Shown in pieces: positions 6,424 to 7,238 of a DNA stretch of 7,238 bases. The stretch comes from Thermoplasmata archaeon (GTDB taxonomy: Archaea > Thermoplasmatota > Thermoplasmata > Thermoplasmatales > Thermoplasmataceae). The stretch spans positions 1 to 7,238 of the forward strand of contig JAJZXP010000434.1 of NCBI GenBank assembly GCA_021806345.1. Direction: 5' to 3'. How positions within the stretch are numbered: the stretch's first letter is position 1; the number at the start of each line of letters is the position of its first letter. A model generated the notes under the pieces. It worked only from the letters and a program-made list of their open reading frames with translations. It made no database searches and was not told the origin of the DNA. The position numbers were made by a program, and so were the translations under genes.

Positions 6424-6970
6424 TTAGGCCACATGCTTTAATTAAAACTCTTTCATTCATTTCATTCAAAAGAGTATCCAGGGTCTCTGAACTTAATGAT
6501 AAAATTGACATATAAAAACAATTTAATGCGCGGATATTCAAATATGGATCCTTAAAGCATAAGCCATATATGCGTTTGCTAAATATATTCATCCAATGAG
6601 GTATAGCATTAGAAAAATGTAATCTCATTTTGCAAATAATGTGATTTCTAAGTTGATGCTTTGGAAAAATATTACTGGTCGATTGCATTAAAATTCGTTT
6701 TTTAAAGTCAAAATGGGAAGAAAATCGGTTCCTTCCAAACATTTGTTCGTTAAGATTTCCATAAGGTTTACAGTTCATCGATATATTTTTTCCGATAAAG
6801 CAATTCTTGATACTCCTCATCCACCCAATAATCTGCCTAAGAAATCTAAATTTAGAATTGCATAGGTGGTTTATCTTTTTATTGTTTTCGCGGAAGTAGT
6901 TTGATATACATTCATTAGTTGAGAATAACTTATAAATGTTATTTTTGTCCATTTCATCAAGAAACTGCAT
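6416..6970 (-). CDS. Unrecognised 184-residue ORF upstream of the MFS gene
   Basis: I do not recognise this protein. The frame is open for 184 codons in roughly 30% GC sequence, where stops should be frequent, and its end overlaps the MFS start by eight bases, suggesting an operon. I place the start at the ATG at 6970; a TTG at 6979 would add three residues. An AAGATAAA box centred 26-27 bases upstream fits a leaderless start. Composition is strange: eight cysteines without CxxC pairs, about 23 asparagines, many Lys, Phe, Met and His, but one valine and three alanines. Only about 12% of codons begin with G, far below normal genes. No signal peptide or membrane helix is clear. It may be a fast-evolving partner or regulator of the transporter, or a decayed gene whose frame happens to be open. 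Short coding-like stretches occur in other frames of the same DNA. Confidence 0.45.
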   Translation of the reverse strand: MQFLDEMDKNNIYKLFSTNECISNYFRENNKKINHLCNSKFRFLRQIIGWMRSIKNCFIGKNISMNCKPYGNLNEQMFGRNRFSSHFDFKKRILMQSTSNIFPKHQLRNHIICKMRLHFSNAIPHWMNIFSKRIYGLCFKDPYLNIRALNCFYMSILSLSSETLDTLLNEMNERVLIKACGLNG

Positions 6971-6992
6971 AACAACCAAACTCGACTTTAAG

Positions 6993-7000
6993 TTTATCTT
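6993..7000 (-). promoter_or_regulatory. Possible TATA box for the ORF-MFS operon
   Basis: On the minus strand AAGATAAA is centred about 26 bases before the ATG at 6970. The spacing matches the otsA and CBS promoters, and no strong ribosome binding site precedes the ATG. Confidence 0.35.
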
Positions 7001-7137
7001 TCACCTATCCATAAAGTTGTCATACCATGTTCCCCGGAATTCAATATCAAGATATCAGTCGGTTATTAGTTGAATTATTGAGAAATCATTCTAACAATGA
7101 CTCCGGATCCATTGAAATCCGCAATCTGGGTATTTAA

Positions 7138-7180
7138 GAATTTTGAAATTCAGTCACGAGAAATTATCATTTGAATTTCA
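7138..7180. repeat. Nested inverted repeats in the AT-rich right end
   Basis: GAATTT-TG-AAATTC (7138-7151) is a perfect 6-base palindrome around two bases. Overlapping it, TGAAATTCA (7144-7152) pairs with TGAATTTCA (7172-7180) across a 19-base loop. It could be an operator or a hairpin. The surrounding stretch from 6971 to the window end has no ORF I can support. Confidence 0.35.
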
Positions 7181-7207
7181 TCCTTTTGTTAATGTAAATA
7201 AAAGTCT

Positions 7208-7221
7208 TTTTTTTAAAAAAT
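7208..7221. other. T8A6 tract
   Basis: Eight T followed by six A. On the plus strand it could be an oligo-T terminator, on the minus strand a T6 terminator for a gene entering from beyond the window. No gene end in view assigns it, so its role is open. Confidence 0.25.
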
Positions 7222-7238
7222 GACCCACAACACGACAT

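Noticed and set aside
7144..7160. TTCAGTCAC near 7149-7157 as a second copy of the 5S 3' end (an attachment-site repeat)
   Set aside because: It matches TTCACTGTCAC only with a gap and over a few bases; chance explains it.
7097..7174. 25-codon plus-strand ORF (MTPDPLKSAIW...) in the right end
   Set aside because: Too short, no recognisable motif, no promoter or ribosome site that sets it apart from chance.
7221..7238. ATG at 7221, preceded by an AT-rich element, as the start of a leaderless plus-strand gene leaving the window
   Set aside because: Only six codons are visible, so coding cannot be judged.
7169..7238. Minus-strand reading frame from the window edge ending near 7169, as the tail of an incoming gene
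   Set aside because: About 23 codons of low-complexity, Lys/Phe-rich sequence with no recognisable feature.

Overview
The window looks like a chromosomal piece of a euryarchaeon, most likely a member of the Thermoplasmata or a close relative. The evidence is archaeal-type topoisomerase VI genes, AT-rich TATA-type promoters set about 26 bases before start codons (leaderless transcripts), a lone 5S rRNA gene with an archaeal loop sequence and no 16S or 23S beside it, and a trehalose-6-phosphate phosphatase of the short size known from Thermoplasma. The assignment is an inference; no marker in the window settles the genus.

Layout, left to right. (1) 1-1333, plus strand: the C-terminal end of topoisomerase VI subunit B, cut by the window edge, overlapping a complete subunit A gene. 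(2) 1403-2221, plus: a nitrilase-superfamily amidase with its own promoter. (3) 4241-2200, minus: a two-gene trehalose operon, otsA then otsB, joined by an ATGA start/stop overlap and meeting the amidase gene tail to tail. (4) 4242-4449: a divergent promoter region. (5) 4450-4980, plus: a tandem CBS-domain protein with a C-terminal zinc ribbon, followed by 5S rRNA at 5038-5160. (6) 6970-5155, minus: an unrecognised 184-residue ORF overlapping the start of an MFS efflux-type transporter, whose stop codon lies inside the 3' end of the 5S gene. (7) 6971-7238: AT-rich sequence with small palindromes and no gene I can support.

How the parts work together. Subunits A and B of topoisomerase VI form an A2B2 type IIB topoisomerase. 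OtsA and OtsB together make trehalose from a nucleotide-activated glucose and glucose-6-phosphate. The CBS/zinc-ribbon protein shares the divergent promoter region with otsA and could be a nucleotide-responsive regulator, though no link is proven. The MFS gene and its partner ORF are lower in GC than the left part and look like an accessory module abutting the 5S gene.

The most interesting points are the interlocked 5S/MFS 3' ends, the odd composition of the 184-residue ORF, and topoisomerase VI in a context otherwise like the Thermoplasmatales, an order reported to lack it.
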